Below are positions 16,106 through 24,530 of a DNA stretch of 64,000 bases, in pieces. The number at the start of each line of letters is the position of its first letter. Within the stretch, counting starts at the first letter, position 1. The DNA comes from Micrococcaceae bacterium RIT 802 (lineage in GTDB: Bacteria; Actinomycetota; Actinomycetes; Actinomycetales; Micrococcaceae), in assembly GCA_016892645.1 (NCBI GenBank), contig JAFEMX010000012.1, positions 62,001 through 126,000 of the forward strand, in the 5' to 3' direction. The position numbers and the translations under genes were made by a program. The notes beneath the pieces are model-generated. The model searched no databases, was not told the origin of the DNA, and worked only from the letters and a program-made list of their open reading frames with translations.

Positions 16106-17065
16106 CTATTTCCTCTTCCTGTTCTTACGCTGCGGCTGGTCACGCTGGCCCTTCGGTTCAATGACCTCTGCTTCGGGCACTTCCTCGTTCTTCTTGTGAC
16201 CGACCGGCGGTAGACCCTTCGCAGCTCGCCGTGCGTTCAATTCACGTTCGGCCTGCGAACCCGGCGTCGGGTTGTTCCGAATGACGTAGAACTGCTGTCC
16301 AAGCGTCCAAACGTTGGTCGCGGTCCAATAGATGAGGACGCCGATGGGGAAGTTGATACCGCCGATACCGAAGACGAGCGGGAGGATGTACATCATCATC
16401 TTCTGCTGCTGCATGAAGGGGCCTTCCAGGGCCTCCTTGGTCATGTTCTTTGTCATGATCTGCCGCTGGGTAACGAACTGGCTCGCAGACATTGCAACGA
16501 TCATCACGACTGCAGTGATGATGACGGCAAACTTCGGAGTGCCGGAATTGATGGTTCCCAGGAAGGTTTCAGAGAGGCCGGCCCCAAAAATCGTCGAGGC
16601 GTCGAAACTTCGGACGTGGTCCACTGACAACGCACCGACAGAATGGCCTTCGGCACTAGCCCGGGAGGCGTTATTCAGTACGCGGAAGAGGGCGAAGAAG
16701 AAGGGCATCTGGACGAGAATCGGCAGGCAGGAGGCCAACGGGTTCGTCTTGTGCTTCTTGAAGAGCTCCCGTTGCTCCGCAATCATGGCCTGCTGCGAGA
16801 GCTGGTCCTTCTTACCCTTGTACTTGGCTTGGAGCTTGCGAAGGTCTGGCTGTAGGACCTGCATGGCCCGCTGGGCTTTGATTTGCTTAACGAACACGGG
16901 GATAAGAGCAGTACGGATGAGCAATACCAGGAAGATGATGGACAGCGTCCAGGTCCATCCCGAATCCGGGTCCATCCCCACGTAGGTGAAGACTGCGTGG
17001 AAGGCCCGAAGGATCCACGAGACTACCTGCGTGAATGGCCACAGGATTGTGTCTAGGAAGTTCAT
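16106..17065 (-). CDS. yidC: Membrane protein insertase YidC
   Basis: The 319-residue insertase places proteins in the cytoplasmic membrane with or without Sec. It has an N-terminal TM segment, the ALIPVFVKQIKAQRAMQVLQPDLRK cytoplasmic coiled hairpin, and the conserved NPLASCLPILVQMPFFFALFRVL segment. Further TM helices include IIFLVLLIRTALIPVF with the hydrophilic Arg, and GVLIYWTATNVWTLGQQF. The Lys/Arg-rich tail is typical of Gram-positive members that bind ribosomes. It is the usual partner of yidD and khpB. Confidence 0.96.
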   Translation of the reverse strand: MNFLDTILWPFTQVVSWILRAFHAVFTYVGMDPDSGWTWTLSIIFLVLLIRTALIPVFVKQIKAQRAMQVLQPDLRKLQAKYKGKKDQLSQQAMIAEQRELFKKHKTNPLASCLPILVQMPFFFALFRVLNNASRASAEGHSVGALSVDHVRSFDASTIFGAGLSETFLGTINSGTPKFAVIITAVVMIVAMSASQFVTQRQIMTKNMTKEALEGPFMQQQKMMMYILPLVFGIGGINFPIGVLIYWTATNVWTLGQQFYVIRNNPTPGSQAERELNARRAAKGLPPVGHKKNEEVPEAEVIEPKGQRDQPQRKNRKRK

Positions 17066-17071
17066 TACCGG

Positions 17072-17437
17072 TTATGCTCCTCGTGCCACGTCTGCGGCAT
17101 CGTCGTCGGCGGGAATCGGCGGATGATTCAACACCATGATCTTGGGGGCCTTGCCCTCTGGCCAAATCCGTCGTCCTGCTGGCACATGATCGATACCACC
17201 ATGGCTCCACGGATTGCAGCGGAGTATCCGCCAGGCGGCGAGCACGCTTCCTTTGGATGCACCGTGCACCGTCACTGCCTCAAGCCCATAGGCGGAACAG
17301 CTTGGAAAGTACCGGCACACATCGCCGTACAGCGGCGAAACAGCCTTTCGGTATCCGATGATCACCCCGATCAGCACGTTCCGCGGGACATCCGCGAGCC
17401 ACCGGACCAGACGACCCGTCGCCGTTGACTCATACAT
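17072..17437 (-). CDS. yidD: Membrane protein insertion factor YidD
   Basis: The 121-residue protein has the family signature IGYRKAVSPLYGDVCRYFPSCSAYGLEAV with three conserved Cys, then WRILRCNPWSHGGIDHVP. It is a small peripheral membrane protein that assists YidC insertion. The ATG at 17437 (MYESTATG) follows the rnpA stop by four bases, with AAAGGGA upstream. A longer upstream frame would overlap rnpA and is not favoured. Confidence 0.92.
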   Translation of the reverse strand: MYESTATGRLVRWLADVPRNVLIGVIIGYRKAVSPLYGDVCRYFPSCSAYGLEAVTVHGASKGSVLAAWRILRCNPWSHGGIDHVPAGRRIWPEGKAPKIMVLNHPPIPADDDAADVARGA

Positions 17438-17441
17438 CGCA

Positions 17442-17825
17442 TTATCCCTTTCGCCCGGCCGCGGCGGCATTCTTCACGGCCAGCGCGCAGGCAGTGTCGA
17501 GGGCACGGCCGGCATCCTTAGACAAATCGGACCACGACGCCTGCGCTGAGGCAGGAAGTGCCCGCAGCACTATGTCGAAACCGGTGTCCGAGTTGGCTAG
17601 ATGCTCCGCCGCAACCGCCCTTAGTCTCCGTTTAACGAGATTTCGGGTCACTGCGTTCCCTACGGCCTTCGAAACGATGAATCCATACCTCGAGGGGCTC
17701 GTCGCCGGGGTCGCAGGACGAATGGCTGCATATAGCACGACGTTCCGGCGCCCAGAACGGGTACCGGAACGTACGGTGGCGGAGAATCCCGCAGCGGAAC
17801 GCAGGCGATGTTTCTTAGGCAACAT
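17442..17825 (-). CDS. rnpA: Ribonuclease P protein component
   Basis: The 127-residue basic protein binds RNase P RNA and the tRNA 5' leader. It begins MLPKKHRLRSAAGFSATVRSG and contains the RNR signature region RYGFIVSKAVGNAVTRNLVKRRLRA. It sits in the canonical rpmH-rnpA-yidD-yidC order, about 70 bases after rpmH. Confidence 0.95.
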   Translation of the reverse strand: MLPKKHRLRSAAGFSATVRSGTRSGRRNVVLYAAIRPATPATSPSRYGFIVSKAVGNAVTRNLVKRRLRAVAAEHLANSDTGFDIVLRALPASAQASWSDLSKDAGRALDTACALAVKNAAAAGRKG

Positions 17826-17895
17826 GATCAGTACCCGGCGATGCCGGAGGCTATGTCCACGTCAACAACGCGCGGTCCGTGGGATTTGCTCGGTG

Positions 17896-18033
17896 CTATG
17901 CAGACAGCTCGGTACGGCCCTTGGACCGACGAGCTGAAAGGATGGCGCGACCCGCACGGGTGCGCATACGAAGACGGAAGCCGTGCTTCTTGGCACGACG
18001 GCGGTTATTCGGCTGAAAAGTCCGCTTGCTCAC
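17896..18033 (-). CDS. rpmH: 50S ribosomal protein L34
   Basis: A GTG-initiated 45-residue frame begins with the L34 signature [19 protein letters not shown] and ends GRTELSA. It is strongly basic and of exact family length. It faces away from dnaA across a 519-base gap that contains DnaA boxes. Confidence 0.97.
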   Translation of the reverse strand: MSKRTFQPNNRRRAKKHGFRLRMRTRAGRAILSARRSKGRTELSA

Positions 18034-18552
18034 AGTAGTAACTCCAAGACGATCAAAGGATGCGCCTTAACCCGTTGCTACAAGGGGGAAGAACAGGCTG
18101 ACGCTCGTATTTCATGTGGCGCATCTGGATCTCGGGTGGGAGAACTAGCCGTAGCAGTTCCACTTCACGGTCTCCAAAGCACACACACAGGACTAAACAA
18201 CGATAGGCGACGTGCGGGAGGCAGGTCAAACCGGCCCACCCGCCGGGGCGCGCAGCAGAAAGGTCACAGGCTGTGAATAACTCGTTAGTTATTAATCCAC
18301 AGTTGTGGACAACGCGCAAGGAATTCTTGTGGTCCCCCCGGGTGCGTCCTGATGCTCCATGACGCTCATGACGGACTTCAACAGCATTTTCAAGGTAGTC
18401 CGTCGCCCCATGCCAGCACCTCCGAGTTATCCACGGTCTGTGAATAACATTGTGGATGACGGCTAGAATCGATACCTGTTGGTCATTTTTCGTACGGCGC
18501 GGACCAGCGGAACATGTCGCCGGACGATGAGACCTTGAAGGGGGAGTTGGCA
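18034..18552. promoter_or_regulatory. rpmH-dnaA intergenic region with DnaA boxes
   Basis: This gap drives rpmH to the left and dnaA to the right. DnaA boxes or near-boxes are TGTGGACAA at 18304, TTATCCACG at 18427, TGTGAATAA at 18439 and TGTGGATGA at 18451. A TTAGTTATTAA A+T patch lies at about 18284. TAGAAT at 18464-18469 could be a dnaA -10 element, overlapping the boxes and so fitting autoregulation. I see no gene. Confidence 0.75.
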
Positions 18553-19968
18553 GTGAGCACGGACGAATCAAACAGTGTCGGGAGCGCTTGGCGCCAGGTA
18601 GTTCGCATACTCGAGCAGGACGACCGGGTTACTCCGCGTCAGCGCGGTTTCGTCGTCCTGGCCCTGCCGCTCGGACTGATCGGCACCACTTTGCTGCTGG
18701 CGGTCCCCAACGAACTAACCCGGGAAGTACTGCAGACCCAACTCAAGAATTCCCTTGATGCCGCACTACGCCACGTATTTCAGGATGACATTCTCTGCGC
18801 CTTCAGTATCGATGCCGATTTGGTCCCCGAAAGCGACCCGGAACCCACGCAACCCGAGTCTGCCCCAGTGCCAAAGGAGAGGATCAGCGATAATCGCCCC
18901 CAACCCTCGCCTCCTTCCAACTCCCAGGAATTCGGCCGTCTGAATCCCAAGTACATCTTCGACACCTTCGTGATCGGCTCATCCAACAGATTCGCCCACG
19001 CTGCAGCAGTGGCCGTCGCAGAAGCACCTGCCAAGGCATATAACCCGCTCTTCATATACGGCGATTCCGGTTTGGGGAAGACGCACCTTCTACATGCGAT
19101 TGGCCACTACGCCCGGCATCTCTACAACGGCATACGAGTTCGCTACGTGAATTCCGAGGAGTTCACAAACGACTTCATCAACTCGATCCGGGACGACGAG
19201 GGCGCCAGTTTCAAGCAGACATACCGCAACGTTGACATCCTCCTGATCGATGACATCCAGTTTTTGGCGAACAAGGATGCGACGCAGGAGGAGTTCTTCC
19301 ACACGTTCAATGCCTTGCACAATCACAACAAACAAGTGGTCATCACGTCAGACCTTCCACCCAAGCAGTTGGCCGGCTTCGAGGACAGGATGCGCTCCCG
19401 ATTTGAGTGGGGCCTGCTCACCGACATCCAGCCTCCGGAGCTGGAGACTCGCATCGCCATCTTGCGGAAGAAGGCCACGGCAGAGGGTCTCTCCGCACCG
19501 GACGACGTCATGGAGTACATTGCCTCCAAAATCTCGACCAACATCCGGGAGCTCGAAGGCGCCCTCATCAGGGTCACTGCGTTCGCTTCCTTGAACAACC
19601 AAACCGTCGACCTCACGTTGGCCGAGCAGGTGTTGAAGGACCTCATCACGGACGAAGGCGCCCAGGAGATCACGCCGGCGGCGATCATCGCCCAGACAGC
19701 GGACTACTTCAATCTCAGCATCGAGGAATTGAATAGCAAGTCGCGGACAAGAACCTTGGTGACAGCCCGGCAAATCGCCATGTACCTCCTGCGAGAGCTC
19801 ACGGACATGTCCCTTCCGAAGATCGGTGCTGAGCTGGGCGGGCGCGACCACACCACGGTGATCCACGCGGACCGGAAAATCAGAGAACTCATGGCCGAAC
19901 GTCGAGCGATATTCAATCAGGTGACCGAGCTCACCAACAGGATCAAACAGCAGCAACGCGAAGGCTAG
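18553..19968 (+). CDS. dnaA: Replication initiator DnaA
   Basis: The 471-residue initiator has domain I at the N-terminus and a Pro-rich linker (ESDPEPTQPESAPVP). The AAA+ domain III begins LNPKYIFDTFVIGSSNRFAHAAA and has Walker A GDSGLGKTHLLHAIG and Walker B LLIDDIQFL. Domain IV has the DnaA-box binding signature GAELGGRDHTTVIHADRKI. The GTG start is chosen because AAGGGGGAG lies about 7 bases upstream; an in-frame ATG at 18514 is less well placed. Confidence 0.97.
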   Translation: MSTDESNSVGSAWRQVVRILEQDDRVTPRQRGFVVLALPLGLIGTTLLLAVPNELTREVLQTQLKNSLDAALRHVFQDDILCAFSIDADLVPESDPEPTQPESAPVPKERISDNRPQPSPPSNSQEFGRLNPKYIFDTFVIGSSNRFAHAAAVAVAEAPAKAYNPLFIYGDSGLGKTHLLHAIGHYARHLYNGIRVRYVNSEEFTNDFINSIRDDEGASFKQTYRNVDILLIDDIQFLANKDATQEEFFHTFNALHNHNKQVVITSDLPPKQLAGFEDRMRSRFEWGLLTDIQPPELETRIAILRKKATAEGLSAPDDVMEYIASKISTNIRELEGALIRVTAFASLNNQTVDLTLAEQVLKDLITDEGAQEITPAAIIAQTADYFNLSIEELNSKSRTRTLVTARQIAMYLLRELTDMSLPKIGAELGGRDHTTVIHADRKIRELMAERRAIFNQVTELTNRIKQQQREG

Positions 19969-20372
19969 AATCCCGGAATCGTGCCGATATACACGCCTGT
20001 GGATAAAAGTGTGGATAGTTAAGTGGACGAGCCAGACTCTCTGCGGATAACTCTTGGGTTCCCTGTGGATCCCTGAAATGACCTGAATAGTTGTCCACCG
20101 CCCTGTGCGGTTTGACCGAGGCTGAACACACAGGTTGTGAACAGCCCAAAACCGCCGGAACGCGTCACGAGACTAGGTTATCCACAGTATCCACAGCAGT
20201 TATTAACACTACGAATCCCATTTTCTAGAAGAATCCAGATAACAAGTTCCCCGTCAGATTCCTGCCCCATCCTGCTGCGTTCCAAGATCGGTCCGGTATC
20301 CCCGGCTTCGGCACTCGGGCTAAGCTTGCACCGGAAAGTTGTCACCAAAAGCTGTGAAAGGCGGATCACTAC
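19969..20372. other. Chromosomal origin oriC
   Basis: The dnaA-dnaN spacer is the standard actinobacterial origin. DnaA boxes and near-boxes seen: TGTGGATAA 19998, TGTGGATAG 20010, TGCGGATAA 20042, TTGTCCACC 20091, then tandem TTATCCACA 20178 and GTATCCACA 20187. The last pair is followed by AGCAGTTATTAACACTACG, an A+T-rich patch that could be the unwinding element. The dnaN promoter must lie in the last 150 bases. Confidence 0.92.
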
Positions 20373-21494
20373 GTGAAGTTCAGTGTCGAAAGGGACGTCC
20401 TGGCAGATGCCGTGTCGTGGACCGCCCGTTCGCTGTCACAACGCCCGCCGTCTCCAGTCCTTTCCGGGATCCTGATTACTGCCGGAGACTCTGTCGTTTC
20501 ACTTGCCGGATTCGATTACGAGATCTCGGCGCATCTTGAGATTGCTGCCGAAGTTGCGGACCAGGGAAAGATTCTGGTTTCAGGCAAACTGCTAGCCGAA
20601 ATCTGCCGAAGCCTTCCCCAATCGATGGTGACCATCGAAACGGAATCCTCAAAGGTGACCGTCACCTGCGGTCGCAGCCGCTTCCATCTGGCAACCATGC
20701 CTGTTGCCGATTACCCGGATCTTCCCGTTTTGCCGGAGATCGCTGGCACCGTCGATGGTGCTGCCTTCTCCGAAGCCGTCAGCCAAGTCATCGTAGCCGC
20801 TTCCAAGGACGACACGCTGCCGATTCTTACCGGCGTGAAGATGGAAATCGAAGACGACCTCATCACCTTCCTGGCTACCGACCGTTACCGTCTGGCCATG
20901 CGTGAAGTCCATTGGAAACCGACCACCCCCGGCATTTCCACTTCCGCACTGGTGAAGGCCAAGACACTCAGCGAAGTAGCAAAGACACTGGGCGGAGCCG
21001 GTGAACTTCGGGTTGCCCTTGGCGAGAGCAGCGACCTGATCGGCTTCGAGAGTGGAAGCCGGCGGACCACCTCCCTTCTCGTCGATGGTGATTACCCGAA
21101 GATCCGCTCGCTCTTCCCGGAGAACACGCCGATCCACGCTACGGTGCGGACCCATGAGTTGGTTGAGGCCGTTCGCCGAGTCGCCGTCGTCGCCGAACGC
21201 AATACGCCGGTCCGGCTCACGTTTACCGATTCGCAGCTTGCTCTGGATGCGGGAACCGGCGAGGATGCCCAGGCCGAGGAGGCCATCGAGGCCCAACTCG
21301 ATGGTGAGGACATCACGGTAGCGTTCAACCCTGCGTATCTTTCCGAGGGATTGAACGCGTTCAGCAGCGATTTCGTGCGCTTCTCGTTCACCACCGCGCC
21401 AAAACCCGCGATGATGACGGCACAGAAGGCCCTCGATGGAAACGACGAGGACGATTACCGCTACCTGGTGATGCCCGTCCGCTTGCCCAACTGA
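20373..21494 (+). CDS. dnaN: DNA polymerase III beta sliding clamp
   Basis: The 373-residue clamp starts at GTG, with AAAGGCGG about ten bases upstream (MKFSVERDVLADAVSWTARSLSQRPPSPVLSGI). Three similar clamp domains follow, with ATDRYRLAMREV in domain II and a closing YRYLVMPVRLPN typical of the family. It acts as a ring dimer holding polymerase on DNA. The length is normal. Confidence 0.97.
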   Translation: MKFSVERDVLADAVSWTARSLSQRPPSPVLSGILITAGDSVVSLAGFDYEISAHLEIAAEVADQGKILVSGKLLAEICRSLPQSMVTIETESSKVTVTCGRSRFHLATMPVADYPDLPVLPEIAGTVDGAAFSEAVSQVIVAASKDDTLPILTGVKMEIEDDLITFLATDRYRLAMREVHWKPTTPGISTSALVKAKTLSEVAKTLGGAGELRVALGESSDLIGFESGSRRTTSLLVDGDYPKIRSLFPENTPIHATVRTHELVEAVRRVAVVAERNTPVRLTFTDSQLALDAGTGEDAQAEEAIEAQLDGEDITVAFNPAYLSEGLNAFSSDFVRFSFTTAPKPAMMTAQKALDGNDEDDYRYLVMPVRLPN

Positions 21495-21537
21495 CAAGCG
21501 TAGGGGAGAAGGGCCGAGACGACAGTAGGAGGAATCC

Positions 21538-22425
21538 ATGCACATCGGATTAATAGGCCTGGGCAAGATGGGATCCAACATGCGCGCCCGGCTGCGCCAA
21601 GGTGGCATTGAGGTTACGGGCTACGACCGGAACCCGGAGGTTTCCGACGTGGGTTCGGTGGACGAGCTCTTGACCGCCCTCCCCGAACGCAAGATCGTCT
21701 GGATCATGGTGCCTGCTGGTCCGATCACCGATGCCGTCGTCTCGGAGCTCGCCGGAAAATTGGGCCAAGGCGACCTCATGGTGGACGGCGGCAACACACG
21801 GTTCAGCGATGACATCCGGCATGGCCAAGACCTGGCGAAAAGCGGAATCCGTTTTGTCGACTGCGGCGTTTCCGGCGGCGTATGGGGTCTGGAAAACGGG
21901 TATGGGCTGATGGCCGGGGGCGCCGCCGAGGACATCGAGGAACTTCTTCCGGTTTTCGACGCGCTGCGTCCGGAAGGGACCAGGGAACAAAGTTTCGTCC
22001 ACGTGGGCGATATCGGGGCCGGGCACTACGCCAAAATGGTTCACAACGGCATCGAATACGGCATCATGCAGTCATACGCAGAGGGATACGAGCTTCTTGC
22101 GGCCAAGGGAATCATCAATGACGTCCCGGGTACTTTTGGCGCCTGGCAAGAAGGGACGGTCATCAGGTCGTGGTTGCTGGACCTGCTGGTCAAGGCCCTG
22201 AAGGAGGACCCGGAACTGAGCGCAGTCGCCGGCTACGTCGAAGATTCCGGCGAAGGCCGTTGGACCGTGGAGGAGGCTATCGCCAACGCAGTCCCGGCCC
22301 CGGCCATCACCGCGTCGGTCTTCGCGCGCTTTGCCTCGCGTCAGGAAGACGCCCCAGCCATGAAAATGGTCGCTGCCTTGCGCAATCAGTTCGGCGGGCA
22401 TGCTGTGCGCCGGCCGGGCGAATAA
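21538..22425 (+). CDS. gnd: 6-phosphogluconate dehydrogenase (decarboxylating), short type
   Basis: The 295-residue enzyme converts 6-phosphogluconate to ribulose 5-phosphate in the pentose phosphate pathway. It has the Rossmann start MHIGLIGLGKMGSNM, then MVDGGNTRFSDD, GVSGGVWGLENGYGLMAGG and the catalytic HYAKMVHNGIEYG with Lys and His. The length is that of the short tetrameric class. ATG 21538 follows AGGAGG by a few bases. A gene between dnaN and recF is a common feature of Micrococcales. Its substrate would also be supplied by the gluconate kinase at 55.4-56.0 kb. Confidence 0.93.
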   Translation: MHIGLIGLGKMGSNMRARLRQGGIEVTGYDRNPEVSDVGSVDELLTALPERKIVWIMVPAGPITDAVVSELAGKLGQGDLMVDGGNTRFSDDIRHGQDLAKSGIRFVDCGVSGGVWGLENGYGLMAGGAAEDIEELLPVFDALRPEGTREQSFVHVGDIGAGHYAKMVHNGIEYGIMQSYAEGYELLAAKGIINDVPGTFGAWQEGTVIRSWLLDLLVKALKEDPELSAVAGYVEDSGEGRWTVEEAIANAVPAPAITASVFARFASRQEDAPAMKMVAALRNQFGGHAVRRPGE

Positions 22426-22441
22426 CCAGGATCACCCACAG

Positions 22442-23635
22442 TTGTACATATCGCATGTATCGCTGACCGACTTTCGCTCGTATCGGCAGGTCGATCTCGA
22501 ATTGGTCCCGGGGACAACTGTCTTCGCGGGCCCCAACGGCGTGGGGAAGACAAACATCGCGGAGGCCCTGGGATATCTGGCTTCGTTGTCGTCTCATCGT
22601 GTTTCCAACGACGCACCCCTGATCTACTTCGGAGCCGACCAGGCATTGGTGAGGGCACGAGTCCACCGTGGAGACCAAGCGGTCGGCCTCGAGTTGGAGA
22701 TCACGGCCGGAAAGGCGAACCGCGCCCGCATTAACCGCGCCAATACGGTCAGGGCACGCGACATCTTGGGAATCCTGCGAACAGTGCTGTTCGCGCCCGA
22801 AGACCTGGCCCTCGTCAAGGGAGACCCTTCAGAACGACGTCGTTACCTTGACGACGTGCTCGTTGCCTTGCAACCACACCATGCGGCCACCCGATCTGAT
22901 TACGACCGGGTCCTGAAACAGCGCAATGCGTTGTTGAAATCTGCGCGCGCGTCCGGACGGCTCTCGTCATCGCATGAGTCAACCCTGTCGGTATGGGACG
23001 AACACCTTGTGACAGCCGGGTCGAAGCTGCTGCGCGGTCGGCTTGAGGTCCTCGGCGCACTCGAGGGGCATATTGCCGATGCTTATGACGGGCTCACCGA
23101 CGGATCGAAACCCGCGACGGCAAGGTACATGTCGACTGTGGGCGGTGCAATGGACGACGAGCAGGACCAGGGGCAGCCGGGCAACGGGACTTCCGGGACG
23201 CCGCGGAGCCCATTGATGGATCTCGACGAGGGAGAACTGCATGCCGCCTTCCTCAGGTCGCTGGCCCTCCAAAGGAGGAAGGAGCTGGACCGTGGATTGA
23301 CGCTCGTCGGACCGCACCGGGACGAATTGGTCCTCGGTCTCGGTACCGCCCCGGCCAAGGGCTATGCCTCGCACGGCGAGACGTGGTCATTGGCCCTGTC
23401 ATTGCGCCTGGCCGTATACCGCGCGTTGTGCGAGGACGATTCACGGCCGGGGTCCAAACCGATTCTCATACTCGACGATGTGTTCGCCGAGCTCGACGTT
23501 TCCCGACGCAGGAAACTGGCCGCCGTCGTGGCGGACGCCGAACAGGTGATCGTGACTGCGGCAGTTGTCGAAGACGTCCCGGACGAGCTCAATGGAAGGA
23601 TTCTCACCGTCGGCCCCGGAACGGTGTCAGCATGA
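22442..23635 (+). CDS. recF: DNA replication and repair protein RecF
   Basis: The 397-residue SMC-like ATPase has YISHVSLTDFRSYRQVDLEL, then Walker A GPNGVGKTNIAEALG, RRYLDDVLVALQPHH, a signature region in the C-terminal half (GETWSLALSLRLA) and Walker B PILILDDVFAELD. It helps load RecA at gaps. TTG 22442 is chosen because CCAGGA lies 9 bases upstream and the protein then begins as other RecF do. Upstream in-frame codons overlap gnd. Confidence 0.94.
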   Translation: MYISHVSLTDFRSYRQVDLELVPGTTVFAGPNGVGKTNIAEALGYLASLSSHRVSNDAPLIYFGADQALVRARVHRGDQAVGLELEITAGKANRARINRANTVRARDILGILRTVLFAPEDLALVKGDPSERRRYLDDVLVALQPHHAATRSDYDRVLKQRNALLKSARASGRLSSSHESTLSVWDEHLVTAGSKLLRGRLEVLGALEGHIADAYDGLTDGSKPATARYMSTVGGAMDDEQDQGQPGNGTSGTPRSPLMDLDEGELHAAFLRSLALQRRKELDRGLTLVGPHRDELVLGLGTAPAKGYASHGETWSLALSLRLAVYRALCEDDSRPGSKPILILDDVFAELDVSRRRKLAAVVADAEQVIVTAAVVEDVPDELNGRILTVGPGTVSA

Positions 23636-24189
23636 GCACAGGGCGGGCCGGATCGCACGAGGGATCGGAGGAATTCGACGCGGCCCGGGCCATGCTGAAT
23701 CGAATGCGGCAGTCGGCGATCGCCCGGGGCGAGGTTCGAATCGATGCGGCCAAGGCACGTCGGGCCGGAGAGCGCGGCGCCCAAGCCCGGGAGATGCGAC
23801 GCCGTTCCTCGGCGGGGCCGGCGTATGACGACGGACGTGATCCACAGGGCATCGGAACTGTCTTTGGGCGCATGGTCCGTGACCGTGGGTGGACCTCTCC
23901 GGTTGCCGTGGGTTCGGTCATGTCCAGGTGGACCGAACTGGTCGGACCGCAGATCAGTGCCCATTGCACCGCCGAGAGCTTTGAGGACACCACCGTCGTT
24001 GTGCGCTGCGATTCCACGGCGTGGGCGACACAGGTGCGTTTGCTCAGTCACAGCCTGCTCAAGACCTTCGATGAGAAGCTTGGCGCCGGAGTGGTCACCA
24101 CCATCCAAGTCCTAGGACCCTCCGCGCCGAGTTGGAAAAAGGGGATGCGCAGAGTAGCGGGCCGAGGGCCCCGGGATACCTACGGGTAG
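23632..24189 (+). CDS. DUF721 family protein
   Basis: The 185-residue protein has the DUF721 (DciA-like zinc-ribbon RNA-binding) region: IGTVFGRMVRDRGWTSPVAVGSVMSRWTELVGPQISAHC, then LVVRCDSTAWATQVRLLSH-type sequence. The ATG overlaps the recF stop as ATGA. It occupies the conserved place between recF and gyrB. DUF721 proteins in other bacteria are related to the DciA helicase operator, so a role in DnaB loading is a fair inference. Confidence 0.88.
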   Translation: MSTGRAGSHEGSEEFDAARAMLNRMRQSAIARGEVRIDAAKARRAGERGAQAREMRRRSSAGPAYDDGRDPQGIGTVFGRMVRDRGWTSPVAVGSVMSRWTELVGPQISAHCTAESFEDTTVVVRCDSTAWATQVRLLSHSLLKTFDEKLGAGVVTTIQVLGPSAPSWKKGMRRVAGRGPRDTYG

Positions 24190-24530
24190 ACCGCTCGCAC
24201 GGTCGCCTAACTGACCCTCATGTGCCGACCGGGGCCTTGGCATGGGAAGGTCGTCGACACCGGGCGAAGTTACCGACAGGGAACCGCCTGCAGGCGCTCT
24301 GCTGGGCCCGTCGGCACATAGGGGACCATCCGGTGCCCGCTGAGAGCGTTCTAGGGCGGTTATTTTGCCAATGAGGGGCATTTGGCACCCGATTTGCCCC
24401 ACCGATCCGAAGATTCGCGGTAGAATTGAGATCGTGGTGCCCACCCGGCGATAGCCGAGGCACCGTTTCATGGATAGCCGGTCAATCTGATCGGTTTCCG
24501 CCGAGAATGCACAAGGAGCCTGCACCGCCT
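24190..24530. other. gyrB leader region with long-range inverted repeat
   Basis: No gene is seen. TGTGCCGAC at 24221 pairs with GTCGGCACA at 24309, and the pairing extends inward with a G/C-rich flank. The 79 bases between contain smaller dyads (GCCTGCAGGC). The region could fold into a structured RNA leader or hold protein sites controlling gyrB. A TAGAAT at 24421 resembles a -10 element, without a clear -35. Confidence 0.4.
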
